Shown: one piece after another, positions 57,080 to 64,000 of the stretch
Layout: each line of letters starts with the position of its first letter
Position numbering within the stretch: the stretch's first letter is position 1
From: Paenibacillus sp. FSL W8-0426
GTDB taxonomy: Bacteria > Bacillota > Bacilli > Paenibacillales > Paenibacillaceae
NCBI RefSeq assembly: GCF_037969725.1
Contig: NZ_CP150203.1
Coordinates: 5,470,001-5,534,000 of the forward strand
Length of the DNA stretch: 64,000 nt
Direction: 5' to 3'
Translations under genes and position numbers: made by a program
Notes under the pieces: model-generated
Databases searched by the model: none
What the model was told of the DNA's origin: nothing
The model's input: the letters and a program-made list of their open reading frames with translations, nothing else

Positions 57080-57379
57080 TCATGTCGTTTGCTCGATTTC
57101 ACGTCTCGTTTCGGAAGTCCCCAAACGGTAGATCTCTCCGTATACGTTTTGCAGCGCTATTTCGTAGGCACGATTTACGGATTCCTCCGGTGTATCTGGC
57201 CAGGGCAATACCATTCCCGGAAAAGCCTCCTCTTCCTTCTCCTGCATTACATCAAGCAGTCTCTGCAGCTGCAGGGCTTCATCCGGTGTGGCTTGGATGG
57301 TCCATTCGTACGATGCAGCATGTTGGTCCGGTAACACGGAACGGCCAGCCACCGAAACGTAGTAAATGGGCTTTCCCAT
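57080..57379 (-). CDS. Hypothetical protein, upstream member of a pair
   Basis: 99 residues from ATG 57379 (AAAGGAG 11 nt upstream). It begins GKPIYYVSVAGRSVLPDQ and continues with a helix containing EALQLQRLLDVMQEKEEEAF and a C-terminal VNRAYEIALQNVYGEIYRLG. Soluble; no known motif. An in-frame extension upstream reaches 57703 but crosses asnB on the opposite strand and is rejected. It is transcribed divergently from asnB across a 199-nt region. Confidence 0.65.
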   Translation of the reverse strand: MGKPIYYVSVAGRSVLPDQHAASYEWTIQATPDEALQLQRLLDVMQEKEEEAFPGMVLPWPDTPEESVNRAYEIALQNVYGEIYRLGTSETRREIEQTT

Positions 57380-57578
57380 ATTTAGAAATTCTCCTTTGCG
57401 TGGCATGCTTCGAACCTGGTCCTCAGATATAGTTTCCGAAGCGGACAGACATTTTATGCCTACTTTCGGCATATATTTGTTACACTTCCGACGAAAAAAC
57501 CGTATTTGCTGGCCGTGATTACAAGATAAGAAAACATCTATACAGATCAACACTCGACTAAGAAAGGATGAACAAACC

Positions 57579-59423
57579 ATGTGCGGTATAACCGGCTTCA
57601 TACAATGGAATCGGGATTTGACCCAGGAATCGGAGCTGCTTGTCCGAATGACCGACAGTTTGTCGAACCGGGGGCCCGACGCTTCAGGTACATGGATTTC
57701 CAACCCATGCGCTTTTGGTCATCGCCGGCTCAGTGTCATGGATCCGGAGAACGGAGCCCAACCGATGCATGCGTTTCAGGGAGATACCTCTTATACCATC
57801 GTGTATAACGGAGAATTATACAATGCGCCCGAGTTGAAGAAGGAACTTCTTCAGCGAGGATATCATTTCCGCACGCAATGCGACACCGAAGTGCTGTTGA
57901 CCGCTTATATCGAGTGGGGACCAGCCTGCGTGGAACGCTTTAACGGCATTTATGCTTTTGCGATATGGGATGGGGCACGGGAGCAGGTATTCATGGCGCG
58001 TGACCGCCTGGGTGTCAAACCCCTGTTCTACAGCCACGTAAAGGACACGCTCGTTTTTGGTTCGGAGCCTAAAGCACTTCTTCTACATCCGGACGTGGAT
58101 GCAGCCGTAGGCCCTGAAGGATTGGCAGAAGTTTTCATCATCGGTCCGGCACGAACGCCCGGCCATGGCGTATACTCCTCCATGCATGAGCTCAAGCCTG
58201 CACATGCGCTCATTTATAACAGGGATGGTGTTCAGATCTATCCGTATTGGAAGCTTGAAAGTGCGGAGCATGAGCACAATCTGGACGAAACAGCCGCCCA
58301 GATTCGTCTGCTTCTGCAAGATACGCTGGAGCGGCAGCTCGCTTCCGACGTTCCCGTATGCTCGCTGTTGTCCGGCGGACTGGACTCCAGCGCCTTGTCC
58401 GCACTCGCCGTGGACTACTATAACCGGACGGGACAGGGGCAGGTGAGTACCTATTCCGTAGATTACGTGGACAATGCCAAGCATTTTCAGGCCCATTCCT
58501 TTCAGCCGGGTGCGGACGGACCTTGGATTCAACGCATGGTCGACGAATTAAAGACGGACCATCACTGGATCGAAATCGAGAATGGCGACCTGGTCAAGGC
58601 CCTGACACAAGCGATGCTGGTACGCGATCTTCCAGGCATGGCGGATGTAGATTCTTCCTTATACTTGTTTTGCAAGGAAATTAAAAAAGGAGCTACCGTC
58701 GCCATTTCGGGCGAAGCGGCCGATGAAGTGTTCGGCGGATACCCATGGTTTCATCGGGAAGAAATGCTGAATTCGGGAACGTTCCCCTGGTCCGTTGCGC
58801 CTGACATGCGAGCCAGCTTGTTATCCCCTGACGTCCGGGAATGGATTCGTCCACTGGACTATCTCACAGACCGATATGCAGACGCTGTAGCCGAAGTACC
58901 CGTCCTTCCGGGCGAAAAGGGAAAAACGGCACAAATGAGGGTCATGTCCTACCTGAACATTACACGTTTCATGCCTACTCTGCTGGATCGCAAAGACAGG
59001 ATGAGCATGGGTGCCGGTTTGGAAGTACGCGTGCCTTATTGCGATCATCGATTGATTCAGTATGTATTCAATATTCCTTGGGAAATGAAAATAACGGGAG
59101 GACGGGAAAAAGGCATTCTCCGTAAAGCACTGGAAGGTGTATTGCCGGATGATGTACTGTACCGCAAAAAAACCCCGTATCCCAAAACGCATAACCCACA
59201 ATACTTGGCTGAGGTCAAAAAACAGGTGCTGGATATACTGGACGACTCGTCCTCTCCAATACTGCCCCTAATCGATAAAGAAAAAATTCGCAATCTGGCC
59301 TCCTCACCGGATGCTTCTTCCAATCTTCCGTGGTTTGGCCAGTTAATGTCGGGTCCGCAATTGTTCGCCTATTTATCGCAAATCAATTCGTGGTTGAGCA
59401 CATATAAAGTAAGCATTCGTTAA
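57579..59423 (+). CDS. asnB: Asparagine synthase (glutamine-hydrolysing)
   Basis: ATP-dependent amidation of aspartate using glutamine. It has 614 residues, the length of the B. subtilis AsnO type. The N-terminal nucleophile Cys2 (MCGITGFIQW), NRGPDASG and YNGELYN define a complete class-II glutaminase domain (1-210). The synthetase domain carries the pyrophosphatase loop LSGGLDSSALSAL near 262-274 and SGEAADEVFGGYPW. C-terminal YRKKTPYPKTHNPQYL is intact. AAAGGA lies 10 nt before the ATG. It converges on the STM4011-type operon. A primary-metabolism role is most likely; a role with the neighbouring cluster is possible but unsupported. Confidence 0.93.
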   Translation: MCGITGFIQWNRDLTQESELLVRMTDSLSNRGPDASGTWISNPCAFGHRRLSVMDPENGAQPMHAFQGDTSYTIVYNGELYNAPELKKELLQRGYHFRTQCDTEVLLTAYIEWGPACVERFNGIYAFAIWDGAREQVFMARDRLGVKPLFYSHVKDTLVFGSEPKALLLHPDVDAAVGPEGLAEVFIIGPARTPGHGVYSSMHELKPAHALIYNRDGVQIYPYWKLESAEHEHNLDETAAQIRLLLQDTLERQLASDVPVCSLLSGGLDSSALSALAVDYYNRTGQGQVSTYSVDYVDNAKHFQAHSFQPGADGPWIQRMVDELKTDHHWIEIENGDLVKALTQAMLVRDLPGMADVDSSLYLFCKEIKKGATVAISGEAADEVFGGYPWFHREEMLNSGTFPWSVAPDMRASLLSPDVREWIRPLDYLTDRYADAVAEVPVLPGEKGKTAQMRVMSYLNITRFMPTLLDRKDRMSMGAGLEVRVPYCDHRLIQYVFNIPWEMKITGGREKGILRKALEGVLPDDVLYRKKTPYPKTHNPQYLAEVKKQVLDILDDSSSPILPLIDKEKIRNLASSPDASSNLPWFGQLMSGPQLFAYLSQINSWLSTYKVSIR

Positions 59424-59426
59424 GCT

Positions 59427-59472
59427 CAAAAAAGCACCCTTCTTCAGTAGCGTTTAACTGAAAAGGGTGCTT
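59427..59472 (-). terminator. Terminator between asnB and the STM4011 gene
   Basis: Stem AAGCACCCTT / AAGGGTGCTT extended by TTCAGT/ACTGAA inside. The T-run (TTTTTTGAGC) is on the minus strand, so it ends the STM-type operon, and it may also stop asnB transcription. Confidence 0.85.
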
Positions 59473-59488
59473 CCATATGGGCAAATCT

Positions 59489-60355
59489 TTATCGCTGCAT
59501 GGCCGTGATCGCATTACGTTCAAGCAAACCTTTGCCGAAGAGCTCTGCAAACGGAGAATCGGCCATATGAATATAACCAATGTAACAACCACATTTGCTC
59601 ATGCCGCATGGCCGGTCAGCCGCCAGCGATTCCAATCCGTCACGGTACAGATGACCGATGATGCGCCGATCCTTGTAGCAGCGTCTCACATGACCGGAAC
59701 CTTGGACATAAAACACCGTCGAACCAGCGGCACAGGCTTTGCCTAAACTCGGATAGTCGCGCAAATTCCCCTCGAACAACGGATCGATCGATTGCAGAAA
59801 ACGGATCTCTTCAACAGAATAATAATTGGGCTTATCCTTAAATGCATTTACCCACAGATATACGTCCTCCGGCAATGCCTGCCGCATCGATTCGATCGCA
59901 GGAAAGGCGCTTCGCAGCCCCACAGTTCCCACACTGAAATCAAGTCCCAACTCACGCAAAGTCAGACACTGCCTAACAAAATTTTCCTCTTTGGTTTCCC
60001 GCGGATGATACGTCGCCCAGAAGGCTGCCGTTTCCCGATTCAATTCCCCGGCCCAGTCCAGCTTGACAGACAGATTGGTCTGCACGGCCACTTTCTCCAC
60101 ATGCTCCATATGCGAAAGCTCCACCATTGCCTCACGGTACCAGCTTCTTATGAGCGCTTCGCCATACGGATTAAAGAAAAGGGACAACCGGTGACCCGCG
60201 GCGGACTGTTCTCTCACCCAATCCACAAACTGGCGCAGCTGTTGTTTATCGAGTTCCAGCGTTTCCTTCGAGTCCACCGTTTTGCTGAAAGGACAATAGG
60301 GGCAATCGTAATTGCAAGACGACAATTTGCCGCGATAATAGATTGTAGCCTTCAT
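59489..60355 (-). CDS. STM4011 family radical SAM protein
   Basis: Radical SAM enzyme of unknown reaction, 288 residues from ATG 60355, which overlaps the STM4012 stop as ATGA. The N-terminal MKATIYYRGKLSSCNYDCPYC has the [4Fe-4S] cluster motif Cys14-x3-Cys18-x2-Cys21. The first half of a TIM barrel follows (LSLFFNPYGEALI, VAVQTNLSVKL). The C-terminal third has further cysteines: one in GKACAAGST, one in HVRRCYKD and three in CGMSKCGC, a SPASM/twitch-like arrangement that may hold a second cluster. It is last in the five-gene operon. Family name is a locus-tag name from Salmonella; no function known to me. Confidence 0.88.
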   Translation of the reverse strand: MKATIYYRGKLSSCNYDCPYCPFSKTVDSKETLELDKQQLRQFVDWVREQSAAGHRLSLFFNPYGEALIRSWYREAMVELSHMEHVEKVAVQTNLSVKLDWAGELNRETAAFWATYHPRETKEENFVRQCLTLRELGLDFSVGTVGLRSAFPAIESMRQALPEDVYLWVNAFKDKPNYYSVEEIRFLQSIDPLFEGNLRDYPSLGKACAAGSTVFYVQGSGHVRRCYKDRRIIGHLYRDGLESLAADRPCGMSKCGCYIGYIHMADSPFAELFGKGLLERNAITAMQR

Positions 60356-61761
60356 GAGAACACAAATCCTTCCATCCGAGAACGGATTTGTGCCGAGATC
60401 AGCCAGTCTCCGATCGCATCCGAATAACCGAGCCCGTCCTCGTTCAGCCTTAAAATCGTTTGGCCGTTCTCCTGCTCCAAACTCGCCATGCCTTCCGTCA
60501 TGAGCTCGGATAACCATGAATAATCGCTCATAACGTCTGTCCCAAACCTGTTCTTGTAATCGATCAAGGCGAGTCCTTCACGATGCAGGAGAGCCTTCAG
60601 CATAAAGCGCCGTTGCTGTTCATCCCGGGTCAGCACGATCCCGTAATCCGCTTCATCATATCGTTCGGCGGCCACATAATCGGCGATGATGCTTTGGGTT
60701 TCTTTGTAGCTCACGCCATACTTGGAAGCATAATGCACCTCGCGTGTATAGGAGCGGGCACCGCAACCAAGCCCGACCATGCCTTCCTCCTGACAGCTGT
60801 AAGGCAGAAGCCGCTTGTCTGAAACAGATGGCTCTTTGGCAAACCGACGCATGGAATGCTGCACGTACCCCCGGCTTTTCAATACTTCCCGAGCAGCCTT
60901 GTATAACTCCATCCGAATGTCAGGCCCCTGCCGCTCAATGTCATCGGGCTTTACGATCGTATTCTCGCGCGTATACAGCGGATAAATGAAAATCTCTCCA
61001 GGTTCATAGGAGAGTGCACGCTCCAGGGAGTATAACCATGATTCAACGGTTTGCCCCGGCAGGCCGTAGATCAGATCCAGATTGAGCAGCGGAAACGAAT
61101 AACGGGCAAGCTTCTCCAACGCGCGCTCAACCTCCATCGGTTTTTGCGGGCGATAGATCGCTGCCGCTTCTGCCTCGATAAAACTCTGGATGCCCATGCT
61201 GACACGATCCACCCTGCGCTCCTTCAGTATGGATAACTTTCCGTCGATCACGGTATCCGGGGATGTCTCGACCGAAATGGAAGCCTGATGCGCATCAAGT
61301 CCCATTATGTTTTCCGCGATATCGAACAGTCGGTTCAACTGCCCTTCATTCAAGAGCGTGGGGGTGCCTCCGCCAATCGCAAAACGCGAATACGGCCTGC
61401 GCGACGTAAGCGGCGCCCACTGCCTGGCCTGGCGTTCCAGAGCATCCACATAGCGCTCATGGGTATCGTCACGCCGGTCAGGCAGCGTGAACAAATTGCA
61501 AAATCCGCAGCGCGCAGCGCAAAACGGGATATGCATGTACAAAAAATACGTCTCCGTCTCTTCCCGCTCCCAGAGCGGCCCAAGCGGAATCGGCGGGTCC
61601 AGTTCGCGATATGCCGTCTTGTGAGGATACGAGTACAAATACGAGCGGTAGGGTATAGAAAGGGCTTCCCTAAGTCCGATATGAGGTCCGGACCCGAGTC
61701 CGAAACCGGAGTCGGGCTGTACGGAATTGCCCGGCGTCACCTTTTGAATCAAGTCGTCCAT
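60352..61761 (-). CDS. STM4012 family radical SAM protein (HemN/HemW-like)
   Basis: 469 residues from ATG 61761 (GGGGAG 6 nt upstream; an ATG 57 nt further out is rejected). The radical SAM cluster motif CAARCGFC gives Cys81-x3-Cys85-x2-Cys88, then GGGTPTLL, SVETSPDTVIDGKL, VSMGIQSF and LDLIYGLPGQT, the order seen in HemN/HemW. The HemN C-terminal domain is present (about 300-450). The N-terminal 75 residues with the PYRSYLYSYPHKTAYR segment are specific to this family. It is not expected to be coproporphyrinogen dehydrogenase: the gene is bound in a cluster with no heme genes, and a full heme operon lies elsewhere in the window. Confidence 0.88.
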   Translation of the reverse strand: MDDLIQKVTPGNSVQPDSGFGLGSGPHIGLREALSIPYRSYLYSYPHKTAYRELDPPIPLGPLWEREETETYFLYMHIPFCAARCGFCNLFTLPDRRDDTHERYVDALERQARQWAPLTSRRPYSRFAIGGGTPTLLNEGQLNRLFDIAENIMGLDAHQASISVETSPDTVIDGKLSILKERRVDRVSMGIQSFIEAEAAAIYRPQKPMEVERALEKLARYSFPLLNLDLIYGLPGQTVESWLYSLERALSYEPGEIFIYPLYTRENTIVKPDDIERQGPDIRMELYKAAREVLKSRGYVQHSMRRFAKEPSVSDKRLLPYSCQEEGMVGLGCGARSYTREVHYASKYGVSYKETQSIIADYVAAERYDEADYGIVLTRDEQQRRFMLKALLHREGLALIDYKNRFGTDVMSDYSWLSELMTEGMASLEQENGQTILRLNEDGLGYSDAIGDWLISAQIRSRMEGFVFS

Positions 61762-61774
61762 CCTGTGCTCCCCT

Positions 61775-62560
61775 TTACAAAAAAAATTCCCGGTAAGGCA
61801 CGTTCCAGACTGCTTCATGCGCTAACCGGTGCCCCTGGTAACCATCCTCGCCATAACAGGTGCCGTGATCGGAAAAAGCCAGACAGAACGTCGGCCGCGA
61901 ACGCTTCCTCATCGCATCAAACAACGGTCCGAGCGCCTTGTCCACGTACCTTAGCGCAGCCCGCTGCGTTTCGACGGAATCCTCCCGGGCCCCCTCCACG
62001 AAATACCGATTCGGGCCATGTATGGCAGATACGTTCAGAAACAGAAACAACTTTTCGTCCGGCGCTGCCTGTTCAAGTAATTTCAAGGCATGCCGGACCT
62101 GATGTTCCGTGGAACGCGGGTTCGTGACGCCAAAGTTCATGCGCCAGTAACTTTGCTGGAAATAGCCGGGCAGCACTTTGGCCAGCGGGTTCTTTTTGGT
62201 AAAGAAAATGACGCCGCCGATGCAGATCGTCCGGTACCCTTCCGCCGCAAGGCCGGATACGATGTCGGGGGTGTCAAAAAGCCAAGTATGGGGGTGCATC
62301 TTTAGCCCGGTATTCCGGGAATGGAACAGGCGCACATGAGATGCTTTGTCCGTATTGGCGGGCGTCGGCATGAACCCGCCGAAAAAAGCATGGTGGGCCG
62401 CATAAGTAAAGCTGCCAGGCGTATGACGTTTCTCCCACCCGCCAGTGCCGCACAGGTTGGGACAATTCTCTTCCTCCAGCTTGGCTGCGTCGTAACGAAG
62501 CGTATCCAGCGTAATCATCAACAAATCATGGGAGCCCACGATGGTGTTCATATCAGGCAT
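61775..62560 (-). CDS. STM4013/SEN3800 family hydrolase (alkaline phosphatase/sulfatase superfamily)
   Basis: 261 residues from ATG 62560, inside the end of STM4014 (13-nt overlap). GGAG lies 11 nt upstream. The first metal motif is LLMITLDTLRYD (Asp19). The block PGSFTYAAHHAFFGGFMP corresponds to the sulfatase T-x-PSHxSLFTG segment, making Thr52 the likely nucleophile position instead of the formylglycine Cys-x-Pro-x-Arg, which is absent. The second metal site is AFSDHGTCYGEDGYQGH (about 227-243). It should be a phospho- or sulfo-ester hydrolase or transferase of unknown substrate. Soluble: no signal peptide or anchor, so it acts in the cytosol. Confidence 0.87.
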   Translation of the reverse strand: MPDMNTIVGSHDLLMITLDTLRYDAAKLEEENCPNLCGTGGWEKRHTPGSFTYAAHHAFFGGFMPTPANTDKASHVRLFHSRNTGLKMHPHTWLFDTPDIVSGLAAEGYRTICIGGVIFFTKKNPLAKVLPGYFQQSYWRMNFGVTNPRSTEHQVRHALKLLEQAAPDEKLFLFLNVSAIHGPNRYFVEGAREDSVETQRAALRYVDKALGPLFDAMRKRSRPTFCLAFSDHGTCYGEDGYQGHRLAHEAVWNVPYREFFL

Positions 62561-63771
62561 TGGTGCAAAGGCTCCTTTCGCAATAGTTCCATTTCCCATT
62601 CGTAAGTTCCGAGTCCGTTCCATTCTACCCTGTACAGCAAATCGCCAAAAGGGTTCACGTCAAGCACGTAAGCGCGCGGTTCCGATCCGCTCAGCATGAC
62701 GTCGATGCCTGCAGACCAGGAATTCGGAAAGGCGGACATCGTCGCCATCGCGGCCGTCCGCACGCGTTCCATCCGCGCTTCGGACAAGCCCGCCGCCTTC
62801 GGCAGCATGCGCTCGTTTCGCAGGTGCAAATTTGTGATCGGGGTACGGCTCAGCCGTACGATCGCGTGTCCGGCAAGACCACCGGCCACCAGCTGCCGTA
62901 CGTCATAGCTGCGACCCTCCAGGGTAGCCTTGGGCATCCAGCGCTCGATCCGCGCCCCCTCCGCACACAGCCAGTCCAACAGCGTTTCGATGTCTTCCCC
63001 GGACGTATACCGGCGGAGTCGTCCCTCATTATAGAAAAACGTTTCGCCTGCGCTGCGCTCCATGCCTACAGTCGTCACCGCGATTTCCGCGCCCGTACGC
63101 GGGTTCAGCTGATAAGCGACCACGCCCGAAGCACCCGACCCGCTGGCCAATTTCACAAAGACGCGATGCATGCCCGAGTCCAGCATCGCCGCCCGCAAGC
63201 CGGCGTAACTCCTTACATGTTCCGATTGCGGCAGCACTGGAGGTACGGATATGCCATGATCGCCCAAATGCCGCTGGCATTTTCTTTTGTCAAACATGAT
63301 GGCGATATCCTTCGGTTCATTCAGGAAACGAGCACTCGGCCACAACTCCTGCACCTCTTCATCAAGCCGCTGCAAACATGCCTTCCAGCCACGAAACCAC
63401 TGGCGTGGAGCGTAAATCCGTCCCCACATGTACTCCATACTCAGCGCATCTTCGGCAGCAATAAACATCGACCCGGCAGGATCACGATTGGAGTCCTTCT
63501 CTTGACCAAGTCCCTCTGCCGCACCAAGCGCGATCAACTCACGTTCCACGGTCCAGTCCTCGCCCGGCGCATCAAGCCGGACCAACACGGGGCCGTCCCC
63601 CCTCGGCTCCCACCATTCCTGTCCGGCAGCATCGGCGAGCGAACCGCCTGAACGCCAGGTCTGAAGCAAGCGTGCGTAGGGCAGCACGATCGCAGGTTTT
63701 AAACCGCATCGGCGCCTGGCCTGCTGCATGTCCTCCGTGCGACGGTTATCCGGGTTGCCGATGACCATCAT
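62548..63771 (-). CDS. STM4014 family protein (ATP-grasp-like)
   Basis: 407 residues from ATG 63771, which has GGGGAG 8 nt upstream and begins MMVIGNPDNRRT. An alternative ATG at 63849 overlaps the STM4015 stop (TAATG) and would add 26 residues but has a weak RBS. ATP-grasp features: FLNEPKDIAIMFDKRKCQRH in the central domain, VFVKLASGSGASGV as the ATP-binding lysine and glycine loop, and VLDVNPFGD as the metal-binding Asn near the C-terminus. By fold it would make an amide, ester or thioester through an acyl phosphate, as RimK-type ligases do. Substrate unknown. Confidence 0.8.
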   Translation of the reverse strand: MMVIGNPDNRRTEDMQQARRRCGLKPAIVLPYARLLQTWRSGGSLADAAGQEWWEPRGDGPVLVRLDAPGEDWTVERELIALGAAEGLGQEKDSNRDPAGSMFIAAEDALSMEYMWGRIYAPRQWFRGWKACLQRLDEEVQELWPSARFLNEPKDIAIMFDKRKCQRHLGDHGISVPPVLPQSEHVRSYAGLRAAMLDSGMHRVFVKLASGSGASGVVAYQLNPRTGAEIAVTTVGMERSAGETFFYNEGRLRRYTSGEDIETLLDWLCAEGARIERWMPKATLEGRSYDVRQLVAGGLAGHAIVRLSRTPITNLHLRNERMLPKAAGLSEARMERVRTAAMATMSAFPNSWSAGIDVMLSGSEPRAYVLDVNPFGDLLYRVEWNGLGTYEWEMELLRKEPLHQCLI

Positions 63772-63848
63772 GGGCACGTCTCCCCACGTCTTACACCGAT
63801 GATCCGGCAAGCTTCTGCCGAAATCCGCATTGGCATGATCAAGCATCA

Positions 63849-64000
63849 TTATTCCGTTAAGGCCGGATAACGCCAATCATCCTCATCGCCGTCCTGTTGA
63901 TCGCTGACGTTTACAGGTAACCCCGAGCGCTTCCAGCGAATCAGCATTTCATCCGTCATGTAGTGGTAATGAAGATCAAGATGCTTCAGCCCCTTGATTT
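63849..64000 (-). CDS. STM4015 family protein, C-terminal end
   Basis: The last 49 codons of a gene that continues past the right edge. Visible sequence begins IKGLKHLDLHYHYMTDEML (leucine-rich-repeat-like), then IRWKRSGLPVNVSDQQDGDE and an acidic/aromatic tail DDWRYPALTE. The VSDQQ...DDWRYP-type tail is what I recall of STM4015 family C-termini. Family members are leucine-rich-repeat-like proteins encoded with STM4011-STM4014. The stop TAA shares a base with an ATG of STM4014. It is the promoter-proximal gene seen here; the promoter lies outside the window. Confidence 0.8.
   Translation of the reverse strand, partial: IKGLKHLDLHYHYMTDEMLIRWKRSGLPVNVSDQQDGDEDDWRYPALTE

Noticed and set aside
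56700..57379. Toxin-antitoxin pair.
   Set aside because: Neither product shows a DNA-binding, PIN, RelE or MazF-like motif, and gene sizes and spacing alone are not evidence.
57379..57703. N-terminal extension of the 99-residue hypothetical protein to 57703.
   Set aside because: It would overlap asnB on the opposite strand, and GGAG with an ATG at 57379 gives a normal start.
60352..61761. STM4012 as oxygen-independent coproporphyrinogen III oxidase (hemN).
   Set aside because: It is embedded in an STM-type operon, has a family-specific N-terminus and is not beside heme genes; HemN-like annotation of this class is usually by fold only.
61775..62560. STM4013 as a classical sulfatase.
   Set aside because: The formylglycine signature Cys/Ser-x-Pro-x-Arg is missing and there is no export signal.

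Overview
The window looks like a chromosomal segment of an endospore-forming Firmicute, most likely Paenibacillus. The evidence is the run of sporulation genes (spo0B-like, spoIVFA/spoIVFB, spoIIB-like, spoVID-like), ribosomal protein L27 with the cleavable Firmicute N-terminus next to its protease Prp, a valS T-box leader, an L21 leader and strong GGAGG ribosome binding sites. Gene order closely follows the Bacillus subtilis valS-folC-spoIIB-maf-radC-mreBCD-minCD-spoIVFAB-rplU-rpmA-spo0B-obg-pheBA region and its spoVID-hemL-hemBDCXA-ysxC-lon-clpX-tig neighbour. The genus is inferred from gene content and order, not from a database search.

From 1 to about 47.3 kb almost everything is on the minus strand and conserved. 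Reading in the direction of transcription (right to left): a TPR-like hypothetical; tig; clpP-clpX; ispG; lonB-lon-engB; the heme operon hemA-hemX-precorrin-2 dehydrogenase-hemC-cobA/hemD fusion-hemB-hemL with an RluA-type pseudouridine synthase; spoVID; T-box-valS; folC-murC; spoIIB-like; DUF4321; maf; radC; mreB-mreC-mreD-minC-minD; spoIVFA-spoIVFB; rng; the L21 leader with rplU-prp-rpmA; spo0B-like-obgE; and the amino-acid genes pheB-hom-(thrC remnant)-thrB-pheA-ilvE. The striking flaw is that thrC, expected between hom and thrB, survives only as a 5'-truncated, frameshifted pseudogene.

From about 48 to 57.4 kb the window is accessory. Two identical tRNA-Arg(TCT) genes in inverted orientation bracket an 8.2-kb segment holding an MFS transporter, a very large secreted subtilisin-like protease, a methyltransferase and a DUF402 protein. 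Next to the second tRNA lie three tandem copies of a 130-bp unit that carries the tRNA 3' end plus its terminator. Three small uncharacterised genes follow, then an asparagine synthase on the plus strand.

The right end (59.5-64.0 kb) is a tightly overlapping minus-strand operon of the STM4015-STM4014-STM4013-STM4012-STM4011 type: a repeat protein (partial here), an ATP-grasp-like protein, an alkaline-phosphatase-superfamily hydrolase and two radical SAM enzymes. As far as I know these families carry only locus-tag names and no assigned function. Four of the five genes overlap a neighbour, which implies co-translation and a joint pathway. This is the best candidate in the window for an undescribed biological system.
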